From Rhizophagus clarus (Eukaryota; Glomeromycota; Glomeromycetes; Glomerales; Glomeraceae), in assembly GCA_015698045.1 (NCBI GenBank), contig BLAL01000167.1, forward strand, positions 124,001-188,000: a stretch of 64,000 nucleotides of DNA, read 5' to 3'. Made by a program: the position numbers and the translations under genes. Each line of letters begins with the position of its first letter. Position 1 is the first letter of the stretch. This document shows positions 12,661-23,710 of the stretch, piece after piece. The notes beneath the pieces are model-generated. The model did no database searches. It was not told the DNA's origin and saw only the letters and a program-made list of their open reading frames with translations.

Positions 12661-13180
12661 GTCTTTAGTGATATATTTAATTTGAAATGTTTTATTTTTC
12701 AGCATTATCTGTTAATTAATGGTAGTAATGTTAGTGCAGATTTAATAGTTTATTTGTAATATTGTTATTTAGTAATATTAATGATTATTGATTGTTAATT
12801 TAAGATAATTATGAAATATATTTGTAATATGAATATAATCATTAAATGATAATATATTTATTGCAAAGTAAATACAATAACATTACAGATGATAATTAAA
12901 AATATTTTTGAATATTTTTGAAATGTTATTAAAATGCTTTCATAATGATAACAAATGTATTAAAAAAATATATCTGAAATAATTGACATTATATTGTAAA
13001 ATCTTTCAAAATGGTTTACTTAAGTATTACAAAAATATAACAAAATAATCTAAATACTATTTCAAAAAAATAGCTATTTTTAGTAAAGTAATATTAATAT
13101 ACTATTGCTATTTTAAAAATAGTTTTAAAATTTTGAATTTTTTATAAATATTATTATATTTAGATTTATAAAATTAAAAT
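12661..13180. other. AT-rich spacer
   Basis: About 500 bases of low-complexity A/T DNA with short ATTAATGATTATTG-like repeats. No gene, RNA or element boundary seen. Confidence 0.6.
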
Positions 13181-13800
13181 ATAAATTATTGCCAACCCTT
13201 CTGAACAACTTCTTAAAGTTAACAAGTTGATTTAAAATAAAAAAAATTACACTTTAAAATTAAAATTACTTAAATGATAAATAATTAAAAGTACAAATAT
13301 TGGTCGCATTTCACGAATATTAATCCAATCATCCTAAAATTTTTATTGTAGGTAGATTCGACCTCGCTGAATAACTTTACTTAAGCAGAAAAAGGTGATT
13401 TCATTTGACTAAAGTGTGAAATCATGCTCCAAAGTTGCAAAACAGGTTTTCGCAAAAAAATTGATAATACAAAAATAGCCAATACTTCACAAGTATTAGT
13501 CCAATCATTATAAAAATTTATATGCAGATAGATTCGACATCACTGAACAACTTTTTAAACATAAAAAAGTAATTTCATTTGACTAAAGTGATGTTATTAC
13601 ATCCTAAAATTAAAAGAGAAAAAAAAAATTTTTTGGAGTTAGTACTGTTTAAAAAATATAATTATCTTCACAAATATTAGACTTAGAATCATAAAAATTG
13701 AAATACAAATACTTTTTATACTGCTGAACAATTTACTTAAATATAAAAGGTAATTTCATTTGTCTAAAATTCATTTTATATATGAGTAAAATTAGCAAAC
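13180..13800. repeat. 178-bp tandem repeat, 3-4 copies
   Basis: A block with the core GATTCGACCTCGCTGAATAA recurs at about 13353 and 13531. More diverged copies lie near 13190 (CCTTCTGAACAAC) and 13710 (ATACTGCTGAACAATTT). The period is about 178 bp and each unit also contains GTAATTTCATTTGACTAAAG. No coding frame. Confidence 0.8.
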
Positions 13801-13865
13801 AAAAAATAAGAATATGAGAATATTATTATAAAAACAATTTTTTTTTATAAAAAAAAAATACAATA

Positions 13866-14992
13866 TAAAGCTTGAAACTGGTACAAAAAATCTTAACTGG
13901 TTAAAAACTGGTTAAAAAGTACCTTAACCAGTTAATTAACCGGTTAATTAATCAGTTAATTAATCAGTTAATTTGTGATATAGTTAACCAGTTATTAACC
14001 GGTTAATAATATGTTTTTTTCAATTTATTGTATGGAACGGCTAGTAAATATTAAATATTTTATATAAAACATAAATTTATTTATTTTTAAAAAAAAATAT
14101 ATTATAATTATAATACATATAATGTTGCATTTTCACCTAAAATTCCCCTTGCATCAAAAAATACAAATAAACAATTTAAATAAATATCAATAAAAAAAAG
14201 ATAATTTAATAATTGGTAATTCATTGGTATTCATAAAAATTATTTCTAAATTTTATAAATGATGTTAATTTGGTATTTGAAATTCAAATAGAATGTTTAA
14301 TAATATTATTTACCTTATTAGCAAATTGTGTAAATATATCCATAAATTTTGCATTTCTTTTATGAACAATATTTCTTGAAAAATTTTGAGCTTAAGGATG
14401 TACGCTTGTTAGTCATATATTCCTAGCATCTGGAAAAAGGCGTTCACTAGGAATGGAAATGGCTGGGTTAATAAAAATTTTTATGCTAATATGAATATTA
14501 TGGGAAATCTTTTTTATGTTTATTCCACCATTTATAAGGATTGTAAATATAATCTGGGTTTTCTGTAATATATTTGTTAAAATAATCAGAAAAATTATCA
14601 TCTTCGGCAGTTCAGTCATAATTGTAATTTATAAAATAAAGATATTTATTTTTTAATGTCCTATTTAAACAAAAAAATTTATTGACTTAAAAAATGTTTA
14701 AATAAAATTATTGTTAAACAGTAAAAATTGCAAAAAAAATTCTTTGAGATGTTACATATTATTTATATATGGATTCTTTGCTAGGAAAATGACCTTCTGA
14801 GAACTTTTTACCAAAAATTGAGATTTTTATAGTTCTTTATTTTTCAAAGCTAATAGATTAAAATGAGCTTAACAATAAAATTTAGTTAAAAAATTTCTCA
14901 GAAGGTCATTTTCCTAGCAAAGAACCCATATGTATTTAACCGGTTAATGGATGTCTTAACCGATTAACCGTCTTAACCGGTTCCAAGCTCTA
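13866..14992 (-). mobile_element. Small hAT element with transposase remnant
   Basis: Inverted ends TAAAGCTTGAAACTGGT (13866) and TAGAGCTTGGAACCGGT (complement, ending 14992), with a perfect 8-bp target duplication ATACAATA at 13858-13865 and 14993-15000. Subterminal AACCGGTTAA motifs are packed at both ends (13890-14010 and 14938-14983). The minus strand at 14619-14390 encodes a decayed hATC segment (PAISIPSERLFPDARNI). At 1127 bp it is an internally deleted, non-autonomous copy. Confidence 0.93.
14771..14927. mobile_element. 157-bp MITE with 33-bp inverted repeats
   Basis: Ends GGATTCTTTGCTAGGAAAAT and GGGTTCTTTGCTAGGAAAAT (complement) match over 33 bp with a single difference, continuing through GACCTTCTGAGAA. 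It is flanked by ATAT on both sides, so a short ATAT or TA target copy is possible. It lies inside the small hAT at 13866-14992. The near-perfect arms suggest a fairly recent insertion. Confidence 0.88.
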
Positions 14993-15373
14993 ATACAATA
15001 TTATGTTTATAAAATTAAAATATGTAAAATAATAGAAAAGAAGTATTAGTTTAAAAAAATTTTTTGTAAAAAATTTTTTTTGATATACATGTGAAATTAA
15101 AATTTTCTCTCTATATACAGTATATATGAAAATTTTTATTATACAAATAAGGGATTCTGCTACGCAAATATAATTACTGAACTGAAATAAAAATAAGTTT
15201 AGCTATGCATTTAAATATCTAATCAACTAAAAATTTTATATTAAAATAAGCAAATAAAAGTCTTACATAGGGTTTTTTTTTATATGATTATTAAGCAAAC
15301 TTAAATCTAACATATTTATATATTGTTTGGGGTCCTGTGTCACTTCTCTTATAAAATTAAAATATGTAAAATA

Positions 15374-16220
15374 CATTCAACTCCCTTTATAGTCACCTCT
15401 ATTATAGTCACATTACCCTATATAGTCACCTTAATTGAGTGTCCCAAATTTTCATATATAAAAACTATCATTTATAGTCACAAACTACCTATAGTCACTA
15501 TCACATCTTTTTTTAAAAATTTTATATACTGTATATGTGATTATAAAAAGATATTTATTAAAATATAATTATTCTATAATCTAATGATCAGATTTTAATG
15601 ATCTTTAGCTCATTAGGTTCATCTTATTGAAAGGAATCAGATGGTAGTAATTTTATAATGATTGGATTAATATTGACCGAGAAATTAAATTTTAAAGACC
15701 AAATCAGCATTTTATACATGTAAAATTCGCATAATATTAAATATTTTGACTGTATTTTAATTACTATGGGTTCTAGTGATCAGAGTTTAATGATCTTAAG
15801 CTCATTAGACTTGTCTCATTGAGAAGAAGCCAATGGTAATAATTTATAATGATTGGATTAATATTGACTGAGAAATTTGATTTTAAAGACCAGATCAGCA
15901 TTTTTTATATGTAAAATTCATGTAACATTAAATATTTTGATTGTATTTTAATTATTACGGGTTCTAGTGATCAGATTTTAATGATCTTAGGCTCATTAGA
16001 ATCGTCTCATCGAGAGGAAGCTAATGCTATAAATCCATAATAATTGGAATAAAATTAACAAAATTACTATGATATGAATATTTAACCAAAATTATTACAA
16101 TTTATAATTCTAGCCAAAATTACTGATTTAATTATAAGATTTTATTGCTTATAGTCATATCTCATCATAGTCACCAAATATAGACTGTCCCAAATGTGTG
16201 ACTATAGAGAGAGTTGACTG
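15374..16220. mobile_element. Pogo/Tigger-type non-autonomous element
   Basis: Inverted ends CATTCAACTCCCTTTATAGT and CAGTCAACTCTCTCTATAGT (complement), inserted at a TA that is duplicated (15372-15373 and 16221-16222). Comparison with copy 1 of the surrounding repeat gives the empty site, with AAAATAATAG restored. Subterminal TATAGTCAC motifs recur at both ends. The interior is a roughly 190-bp tandem repeat, with starts near 15586, 15779 and 15969 marked by TTTAATGATCTT. No transposase is present. Confidence 0.9.
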
Positions 16221-16395
16221 TAATAGAAAAAATGTATTAATTTAAAAAAACTTTTATAAAAAAATTTTTTTAATATATGTGTGAAATTAAAATTTTATAT
16301 ATATATATATATATATAAATCTTTGTTATATAAACAAAAAATTCTGCTATGCAAACATAATTATTAAGCTGAAATAAAAATAAGTTTGCTATGTA

Positions 16396-18149
16396 TTGTA
16401 TTTTATTAAAATTAAGCATCCCTTGAAAATAAGCACCTCCTCTTATTTTATACAACATTAAGCAAAAATCAAAAATAAGTATCATCAAAAATAAGCATTC
16501 TTTTACTTTATTAGTTTTATTATAAAATATACAGTATATGGTAAAATACAAAAATGACTTCTAATTTATTTATTTTTATTTACATCAATGATTTCAAATT
16601 CTTTCTCTTTATTTTTATTTTCAATTTCTTTAAGAAAATTATTAATTTTTTCATAAATAACATCATTTTTTAATCTATCTAATATATTAGATATACCATA
16701 CTTTTTAAATGAACTAATAATGATATTATTAGAAATATTTTTTCATGCATGTTTTACCTATTCACAAATATCACTTATCCTAACATGGTAAAGATTTTCT
16801 GTTGAAGTACACCCATTACTACCGCTAGATATCTAAAGATGCCATTCTTTACAAAGATTATCTTTGAATAACTTATTAATCATAACATTAAGTGGTTGGC
16901 AGATACTGATCAAACCACCAGAAATTACTGTCAAATCAATATTGCTTTTGTTGAATTTTGCTTTAACTAATTCTTTTAAAAGAGTTATATATTATCATAG
17001 TCAGATACCTGAATTGATTATTTACTTTCTTATATGATCAAGATAATCAATATAATATTTCATTAGATCAAAATTCATTTATCCACTATCTTAAAATCAT
17101 ATAATTACATCAGAAGGAGCTTTTTCTCTACGTGGCATTTGCTTTTCTTTAAAAATGTAAATTAATGACAATTTGGTTTCATCTGTAAAAAAAAAATTAA
17201 ATAAATTAAAAATATTTATATTAAAAATCATTGAATAATAAAAAAATTTACCTGCTGCACATTGCCTGTTTTACAAATATGAATAGTTTTTTTACCTTTT
17301 GAATGAATAGAAAAGTTCTCTGTCATATCAAACCATACTGGCATTTTATTTATATTGAAAATGTTATACATTTTGAATGATTTTCTAATTTTAAGGTGAA
17401 TGATATATTGGCAAAAATTTTCCAATTTTTATTTTAACTTTTCAGGAAGCTTTTATGAAATTTTTGTATATCATTATTTTAATAAATTATGCCTTTTTAT
17501 AAATCATTTAACCAGCCAATAGTTGCTTTAAACTCTGTTCTTAAATCACCATAAAGAATTATCATTTTTGACAAGTCTAAAATTTCAAACATTGAAATTT
17601 GTATATTTATAAAGATCATGGCTAACCCCTTTTTTTTGCTCTAAAATCCACTTATATAGCTTATTTTCTGCTTCAGGATAAAATACCTTTTGACCAGAAT
17701 CTATCTGCTTATTTTTATTGATTGTTTCATTTGACCAATTTTCATCTTAATCTAACATCCAATCATAGTTTTATCAAATTCAAAATACCTGGCTGCTTCA
17801 TTTCTTCCACATTGAATAGTATAAGTTACAACAGTTTTTTTGATCAATAGAATATGAAACATGTTGACATTTAATAGTTTTTGATATAGTGTGAGTTGTT
17901 TAAGTCATAAAAATTATAAATACATAAAATTATAAAGGTTACGTTATTATATGAAGATTACAAAATTGTGCATAATTACCCTTTAATTAATATTACGTAA
18001 AATTGCAATATTTCGATTCTAATAAAAATTCAAAGATAAAAAATAATTTTTATTGAATTTAAAAATATTTTTTAAAAAGTATCAAAATTAAGCACTTTCC
18101 AAAACTTTTCGTCTCAAAAAAAGGAATACTTAATTTTGATAAAATACGG
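16396..18149 (-). mobile_element. Pogo/Tigger transposon with decayed DDE transposase
   Basis: Ends TTGTATTTTATTAAAATTAA and CCGTATTTTATCAAAATTAA (complement) with a TA duplication at 16394-16395 and 18150-18151. The uninterrupted copy of the host repeat (AAGTTTAGCTATGCATTTAA) supplies the empty site. The minus strand carries transposase pieces: VWFDMTENFSIHSKGKKTIH with HICKTGNVQQ (17340-17250), the part around the first catalytic Asp of pogo-type DDE enzymes, and further C-terminal SICQPLNVMINKLFKDNLCK (about 16910-16840). Many stops are present, so it is a dead copy. Confidence 0.9.
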
Positions 18150-18265
18150 TATTTAAATATCTAACTAAAAATTTTATATTAAAATAAGCAAATAAAAATT
18201 TTATATAGGGTTTTTTTTATATAATTATTAAGTAAATTCAAATCTAATATATTTATATATTACTA

Positions 18266-18440
18266 GTCATTAATCTATTGCTCTGTAATAGTAAAATATG
18301 CATCTTTAAAATGACATAACAATACATAGTGTAATATGTGTATAATTCAAAATAGTTGCACATATATAAATAAGTATTCTAAATGTTATAGTGATATACG
18401 TATAAATTAGTAATTTAAATGTTACAGTCATACAAGAAAA
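18266..18440. other. AT-rich spacer
   Basis: Short unassigned stretch with two partial repeats of AAATGTTATAGTGATATACG type (18383-18430). Nothing else recognised. Confidence 0.4.
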
Positions 18441-18745
18441 CAATTATTATATTAGAAATTTAAAATCCTGATAGCCTATACAAATTTTTTTATATAAACT
18501 TTTAGAAAATTTCTCAATTTTCTATCAAATATTTTATATAAATTCTTCTTATAAATTCATATAAATTTTTTGAAAATCTTTATCAAAATATTTTATACAA
18601 ATTTTTTCATACTAATTCTTAAAAATTTCAAAAAAAAAATCTTTAAAAATATTTTATATAAATCTTAGGAAATCTCTTAAAAAAAATTTTTTATTAAATA
18701 TTCTATATGAATTTTTCTTATAATAAACTTAAAAAATAATATTAA
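18441..18745. repeat. Decayed copies of the 60-bp minisatellite
   Basis: Degenerate units with GAAAATYTCTYAAAAAAATT and TATAAATTTTTTCATA blocks match the sharper 60-bp repeat at 21355-23710 in order and spacing, but with much more decay. It lies outside the LINE, just left of its target duplication. It is therefore an independent older occurrence of the same satellite. Confidence 0.65.
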
Positions 18746-18988
18746 TTTTTTTTAATTTTAATTAATAATTTAAGTTATTTGATAATTAATTTTACAAAAA
18801 ACTCTTTTTGGTTACAGATAAAAAATACCCTGACGCGGCGACAAGACTACCAGCTGGTAACTAAAGAGTACTAACTTTTATTAAAGTTTATTTTATTTTA
18901 TATTTATTTAGCTTAGGTTCACATCCCACAACTACCGAAGGGACAGTAAATCACGAAGAACATAACTTTTACGATATTTAACAACAAT

Positions 18989-19520
18989 ATGGACTTCGAA
19001 ACTCTTTTCCTAGAAAATGAAGAAAACTACAAAGACGCTTTTACCACTACCGAAAAGATGAAGGCTCTTATTAATAAAATAAAGAACTTCATTTATTATA
19101 GTGACGTGGAATTGGTGACAAAGCTAGGAAACAAACAGCTTGCCAGAGCGATATGGCTAGGCAGACTATTGGAACACAGAGACACTTTGGCGAAAACCAC
19201 CTTTATCAGCGCGTCCACCTAATAACATAAATAAACTACAGTTACACAAGATTTAGTAACAATAGTAGATCACACAGCGGAAGCAATAGAACCCTCACCA
19301 TGTGATAACAACAACCACAATCAAATTATAATGGATAAATCAGCTTCCAATCAGAAATCACATGCCAAGAAACCAAAATTGAAGTCAAGCACGAATACCC
19401 TCCCCCTGGACAAAGGGAAAAATAACTCTCAGTAACTTCCTCCAAATCTAGCTACACCAACGGCAGAAAGCTATACTAACACATCTGACTTAATGGAAGA
19501 TGTTGTTAGCCTCACACCAG
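18989..19520 (+). pseudogene. LINE ORF1, first part
   Basis: ATG at 18989 (ACAACAATATGG context) opens 77 codons, rich in Lys, Glu and Leu (MDFETLFLENEENYKDAF). A stop follows at 19220, then a further readable stretch (Lys/Ser/Asn-rich, about 19240-19430) up to SLTP at the first insertion site. No domain is recognised. The reading continues in frame at 24464 once the 4943-bp insert and the repeated CAG are taken out. The N-terminus loosely resembles that of the retroposon at 43574-45500 in position and character. Confidence 0.7.
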
Positions 19521-20044
19521 CCCTACGAAAAAAGAATGTCCGGAAAATGTCTACGAAAATGTCTGGAAATTGTCCAGGTGCTTCAAAAATTGTCATGAAA
19601 ATGTCCAGGAAATTGATCTATTTTGCTGTCCGGAATTTTTTGCATGCCCAGTTTTTTTTATACATGAAATTTTCTGGACAAATTCTAGACAAATAAACCC
19701 AACAAATTCCAGACATAAAATATTCCAGACATATTCTGGACAAATAAACCAAACAAATTCCGGACATAAAATATTCTGGACATATTCTAGACAAAATAAA
19801 CCAAACAAATTCCAGACATAAAATATTTCAGACATACACAGGTCGAATGGTGGCAAATCAGTCACCAATCAGCTATCAATCGGGTATCTTATTGATAACT
19901 GATTGATTCAATAAGTATTCAATCGGGTGGCCGATTGATAGCTGATTTCTGCCAAAATCCGTCATCAATCGGGCAGGCCGATTGATGGTCAACTGATGGT
20001 CAATTGATGGTCAATTGATGGTCGATTGATGGTCGATTAATGGT

Positions 20045-20490
20045 CAAAATATGGTCAAATGGTCGAATTATGGTCAAATTATGGTCAAATTATGGTCAAA
20101 TTATGGTCAAATTATGGTCAAATTAAGGTCAAATTATGGTCAAATTATGGTCAAATTATGGTCAAATTATGGTCAAATTAAGGTCAAATTAAGGTCAAAT
20201 TATGGTCAAATTATGGTCAAATTAAGGTCAAATTATGGTCAAATTATGGTCAAATTATGGTCAAAATTAAGGTCGAATTAAGGTCGAATTAAGGTCAAAT
20301 TATGGTCAAATTATGGTCAAATTATGGTCAAATTAAGGAGGTCAAATTATGGTCGAATTATGGTCAAATTAAGCAGGTCAAATTAAGGTCAAATTAAGGT
20401 CAAATTAAGGTCAATTTATGGTCAATTTATGGTCAATTTATGTGGTCAAATTATGTGGTCAAATTATGGTCAATTATGGTCAATTGATGG
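20045..20490. repeat. 11-bp minisatellite TTATGGTCAAA
   Basis: Roughly 38 nearly identical 11-bp units TTATGGTCAAA with an AAGG variant (TTAAGGTCAAA) and, at the ends, GATGGTCAATT/GATGGTCGATT variants that grade into the ATCAATCGG subterminal motif. Because 11 is not a multiple of 3, the frame rotates. The plus-strand open frame over it is a by-product of the repeat. Confidence 0.95.
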
Positions 20491-20504
20491 TCGAATGACC
20501 AATT

Positions 20505-21040
20505 TTTGTAGAATAATATAATGAATAATAAAATTTATTATAGCACATAATAAAACACATAGTATCTTTATTTATATTAATAACAGATAAGTATTTAAAA
20601 TAAAAACATTTATTATAATAATATGTTAGTATATGACTAATAAAGTTAGTAATATTTAATAAATAAATAGTAAAGCGTAAATATAAAAAGTTAGTAATAA
20701 TTATAATAAAATACACAAATACAAAAAGTTAGTATTATGAAGAGTTTGATAAAATGTATAAAAAAAAAAAAGAAAAATACGTGATGATGTTAGTAAAATA
20801 TAAAAAAAAAGAATAACATTAGTAATAATAAAATACACAAATACAAAAAGTTAGTATTATGAAGAGTTTGATAAAATTTATAAAAAAAAAAAAAAAGAAA
20901 AATACGTGATGATGTTAGTAAAATATGAAAAAAAAAAATAACATTAGTAATATTAAAAAAAGGTAAAGTTAATATTATAAAATAAAATATAGTCAGTAAT
21001 CATTACCATAAATTTAATGGCAAAAATACAATAATTAATA
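20505..21040 (-). repeat. TACTAAC-rich AT tract with a ~123-bp duplication
   Basis: On the minus strand this tract contains about ten TACTAAC or ACTAACAT motifs, each near a T-run. It holds a direct duplication of about 123 bp (copies from about 20715 and 20838, sharing TACAAAAAGTTAGTATTATG). The tract lies just downstream of the donor-like site at about 21045 when read on the minus strand, so it has the properties of an intron packed with branch-point-like motifs. No protein-coding frame. Confidence 0.6.
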
Positions 21041-21140
21041 TACCTGTAAAATGTAATGAGAGTAAGAAGAAAACAGAAAAGAAAGGGTGTATGATTTTTG
21101 AAAAATAAACAGAGTCGCGTTTGGTTATTTATATGCATGT
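21040..21140 (-). promoter_or_regulatory. TATA box plus candidate untranslated first exon and donor
   Basis: Read on the minus strand: GCATATAAATAACC near 21137, a pyrimidine-rich leader without any ATG (CCCTTTCTTTTCTGTTTTC), then TTTTACAG|GTATAT near 21045 as a possible 5' splice site. The same order (TATAAATAAAC, TTTCAAAAA, a CTTTC-rich leader, TTTACAG|GTATTT) occurs at 28905-29015 in CACTA-like element III. This supports a conserved functional module rather than chance. No transcript data are available. Confidence 0.45.
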
Positions 21141-21354
21141 TAAGATCAGGTCACGTGCATAAGATCAGACTGAATTTTGATTGGTTAATAATAGATAAAT
21201 TGAAAACCTACTATTGTTAATTGTAATTTTTCATCTCATATAGTCATATATTATAATTTGCCTTGGACTTTCGGATACCTAATTTTTTTAATAATATTAA
21301 CTTATTTAAAATAAATTTAATAAAAAGTGTATTGTTTTTTTAAAATGTTATGAA

Positions 21355-23710
21355 ATCTAAAAAAATCCTCTATTAAAAATATTTCATACAAACTCTTAGG
21401 AAACCTCAAAAAAAAAATCTATTTATCAAAAATATCCTATACGAATCTTAGGAAATCTCACAAAAAAATTTCCTATCAGATATCCCATACGAACTCTTCC
21501 AATACGAACTCTTAGAAAATCTCTCTCAAAAAAATTTTCTATCAAAAAATCCCATGCGAATCCTTTTCATATGAACCCTAAAAAATTTCACAAAAAAATT
21601 TCCTATCAGATATCCCATACGAACTCTTCCAATACAAACTCTTAGAAAATCTCTTAAAAAAAATTTTCTATCAAAGATATCCCATACAAACACCCTACTA
21701 TATGAACAACTGGAAAATCTTTATTAAAATATCCCATACGAACTCTTCCCACACGGACTCTAAGAAAATCTCTTAAAAAATTTTCTATCAAAGAATCCCA
21801 TACGAACCCTTTCCATATGAACTCTTAGAAAATCTCTTAAGAAAATTTTCTATCAAAGAATCCCATACGAACTCTTCCATATGAACTCTTAGAAAATCTC
21901 TTAAGAAAAATTTTTCTATCAGATATCCCATATGAATTCTTCCAATACGAACTCTTAGAAAATCTCTTAAAAAAAATTTTCTATCAAAGAATCCCATACG
22001 AACCCTTTCCATATGAACTCTTAGAAAATCTCTTAAGAAAAATTTTACTATCAGATATCCCATACGAACTCTTAAAAATAAAAAAAAATCTATTTATCAA
22101 AAATATCCTATACGAATCTTAGGAAATCTCAAAAAAAAATTTCCTATCAGATATCCCATACGAACACTTCCCATATGAACTTTTAGAAATCTCTCAAAAA
22201 AATTTTCTATCAAGGAATCCCATGCGAATCCTTTCCATATGAACCCTAAAAAATTTCACAAAAAAATTTTCTATCAGACATCCCATACGAACTCTTCCAA
22301 TACGAACTCTTAGAAAATCACTTAAAAAAAATTTTCTATCAAAGAATCCCATACGAACTCTTCCATATGAACTCTTAGAAAATTTCTTAAGAAAAATTTT
22401 TCTATCAGATATCCCATACGAATTCTTCTCACACGAACTCTTAGAAAATCTCTTAAGAAAATTTTCTATCAAAGAATCCCATACAAATCCTTTCCATATG
22501 AACTCTTAGAAAATCTCTTAAGAAAAATTTTTCTATTAGATATCCCATACGAACTCTTAGAAATAAAAAAAAAAATCTATTTATCAAAAATGTCCCATGC
22601 GAATCCTTTCCATATGAACCCTAAAAAATTTCACAAAAAAATTTTCTATCAGATATCCCATACGAACTCTTCCCACACAAACTCTTAGAAAATCTCTTAA
22701 AAAAAAATTTTCTATCAAAGAATCCCATACGAACGCTTTTCTTATGAACTCTTAGAAAATCTCTTAAGAAAAATTTTTCTATCAGATATCCCATACGAAC
22801 TTTTTTCATTTGAACTCTTCGAAAATCTCTTAAAAAACAACTTTTCTATCAAAAAATCCCATGCGAACTCTTTCCATATGAACTTTTAGAAAATCTCTCA
22901 AAAAAAATTTTCTACCAGATATCCCATACGAACTCTTCCCACACTAGAAAATCTTAAAAAAAATTTTCTATCAAAGACATCCCATATGAACCTTTTTCCA
23001 TATGAATACTTGGAAAATCTTTATCAAAATATCCCATACGAACTGTTCCTTTACGAATTCTTAGAAAATCTATAAAAATAATTTTCTAACAAAGAATCCA
23101 TACGAACCCTTCCCATACGAACTCTTAGAAAATCTCTCAAAAAAAAATTTTCTATTATTTATCCCATACGAACTGAACTCTTAGAAAATCTCTTAAAAAA
23201 AAAATTTTCTATCAGATATCCTATATGAACTCTTCCCATATGAACTTTTAGAAATAAAAAAAAAAAACTATTTATCAAAAATATCCTATACGAATCTTAG
23301 GAAATCTCTCAAAAAAAATATTTCCTATCAGATATCCTACACGAACCCTTCCCATACGAACTCAGAAAATTTCGCAAAAAAATTTTCTATCAGATATCCC
23401 ATACAAACTCTTCCCATACGAACTCTTAGAGAATCTCTTAAAAAAAATTTTCTATCAAAGATATCCAACAAACCTTTTCCATATGAACTCTTAGAAAATC
23501 TCTTAAAAAAAATTTTTCTATCAGATATCCCCATACGAACTCTTTCCATACGAACTCTTAGAAAATAAAAAAAATTTTTTATCAGATATCCCATATAAAC
23601 TCTTTCCATACAAACTTTTAGAAATCTCAAAAAATAAAAATATCTCTATTTATCAAAAATATCCTATATGAATCTTAGAAAATCTATCAAAAAAAAATTT
23701 CTATCAGAGT
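21355..23710. repeat. 60-bp minisatellite
   Basis: Long array of degenerate units such as CCCATACGAACTCTTCC, ATACGAACTCTTAGAAAATC, CTCTTAAAAAAATTTTCTAT and CAGATAT, about 60 bp per unit, in higher-order arrangement. The minus strand stays open for stretches of up to 97 codons, giving a 20-residue periodic peptide of the RVRMGYLIEKFFLRDFL kind. There is no start context, and stops and frame shifts recur between stretches, so I regard these as repeat by-products. Confidence 0.9.

Larger units (their letters stand above)
7185..15336. mobile_element. Composite 8.15-kb hAT-like non-autonomous element
   Basis: A 20-bp inverted repeat, AGGACCCCAAACAATATATA, starts at 7185 and its exact complement ends at 15336. 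Flanking 8-mers are GTGTCATT (7177-7184) and GTGTCACT (15337-15344), 7 of 8 identical, as expected for hAT-type insertion. Subterminal motifs of the AAGCAAA/TTTGCTTA type recur at both ends. No transposase of its own was found. Inside lie tandem repeats, a MITE, the splice-unit array at 10480-12650 and a small hAT at 13866-14992. The large load of unrelated repeats suggests a mobilisable cargo element or an old insertion that accumulated others. Confidence 0.75.
15004..18265. repeat. Duplicated ~330-bp subterminal repeat, second copy split twice
   Basis: Copy 1 is 15004-15336, the right end of the composite element. Copy 2 starts near 15347 (TATAAAATTAAAATATGTAA) and is continuous only when 15374-16220 and 16396-18149 are removed; it then ends near 18265. 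Both copies share TTCTGCTAYGCAAAYATAAT, AATAAGTTT and ATAGGGTTTTTTTTATAT blocks. Copy 2 lacks the terminal GTTTGGGGTCCT. It probably belongs to an older relative of the composite element. Confidence 0.8.

Noticed and set aside
20051-20281. 76-codon frame of KLWSNYGQIMV repeats
   Set aside because: An 11-bp repeat in which frame rotates every unit; purely a product of TTATGGTCAAA.
21788-23630. Minus-strand open frames with a periodic FLRDFLRVRMERVRMG-type peptide
   Set aside because: The 60-bp unit gives a 20-residue period by arithmetic; frames break at irregular units, there is no promoter facing them, and neighbouring frames are equally open in places.
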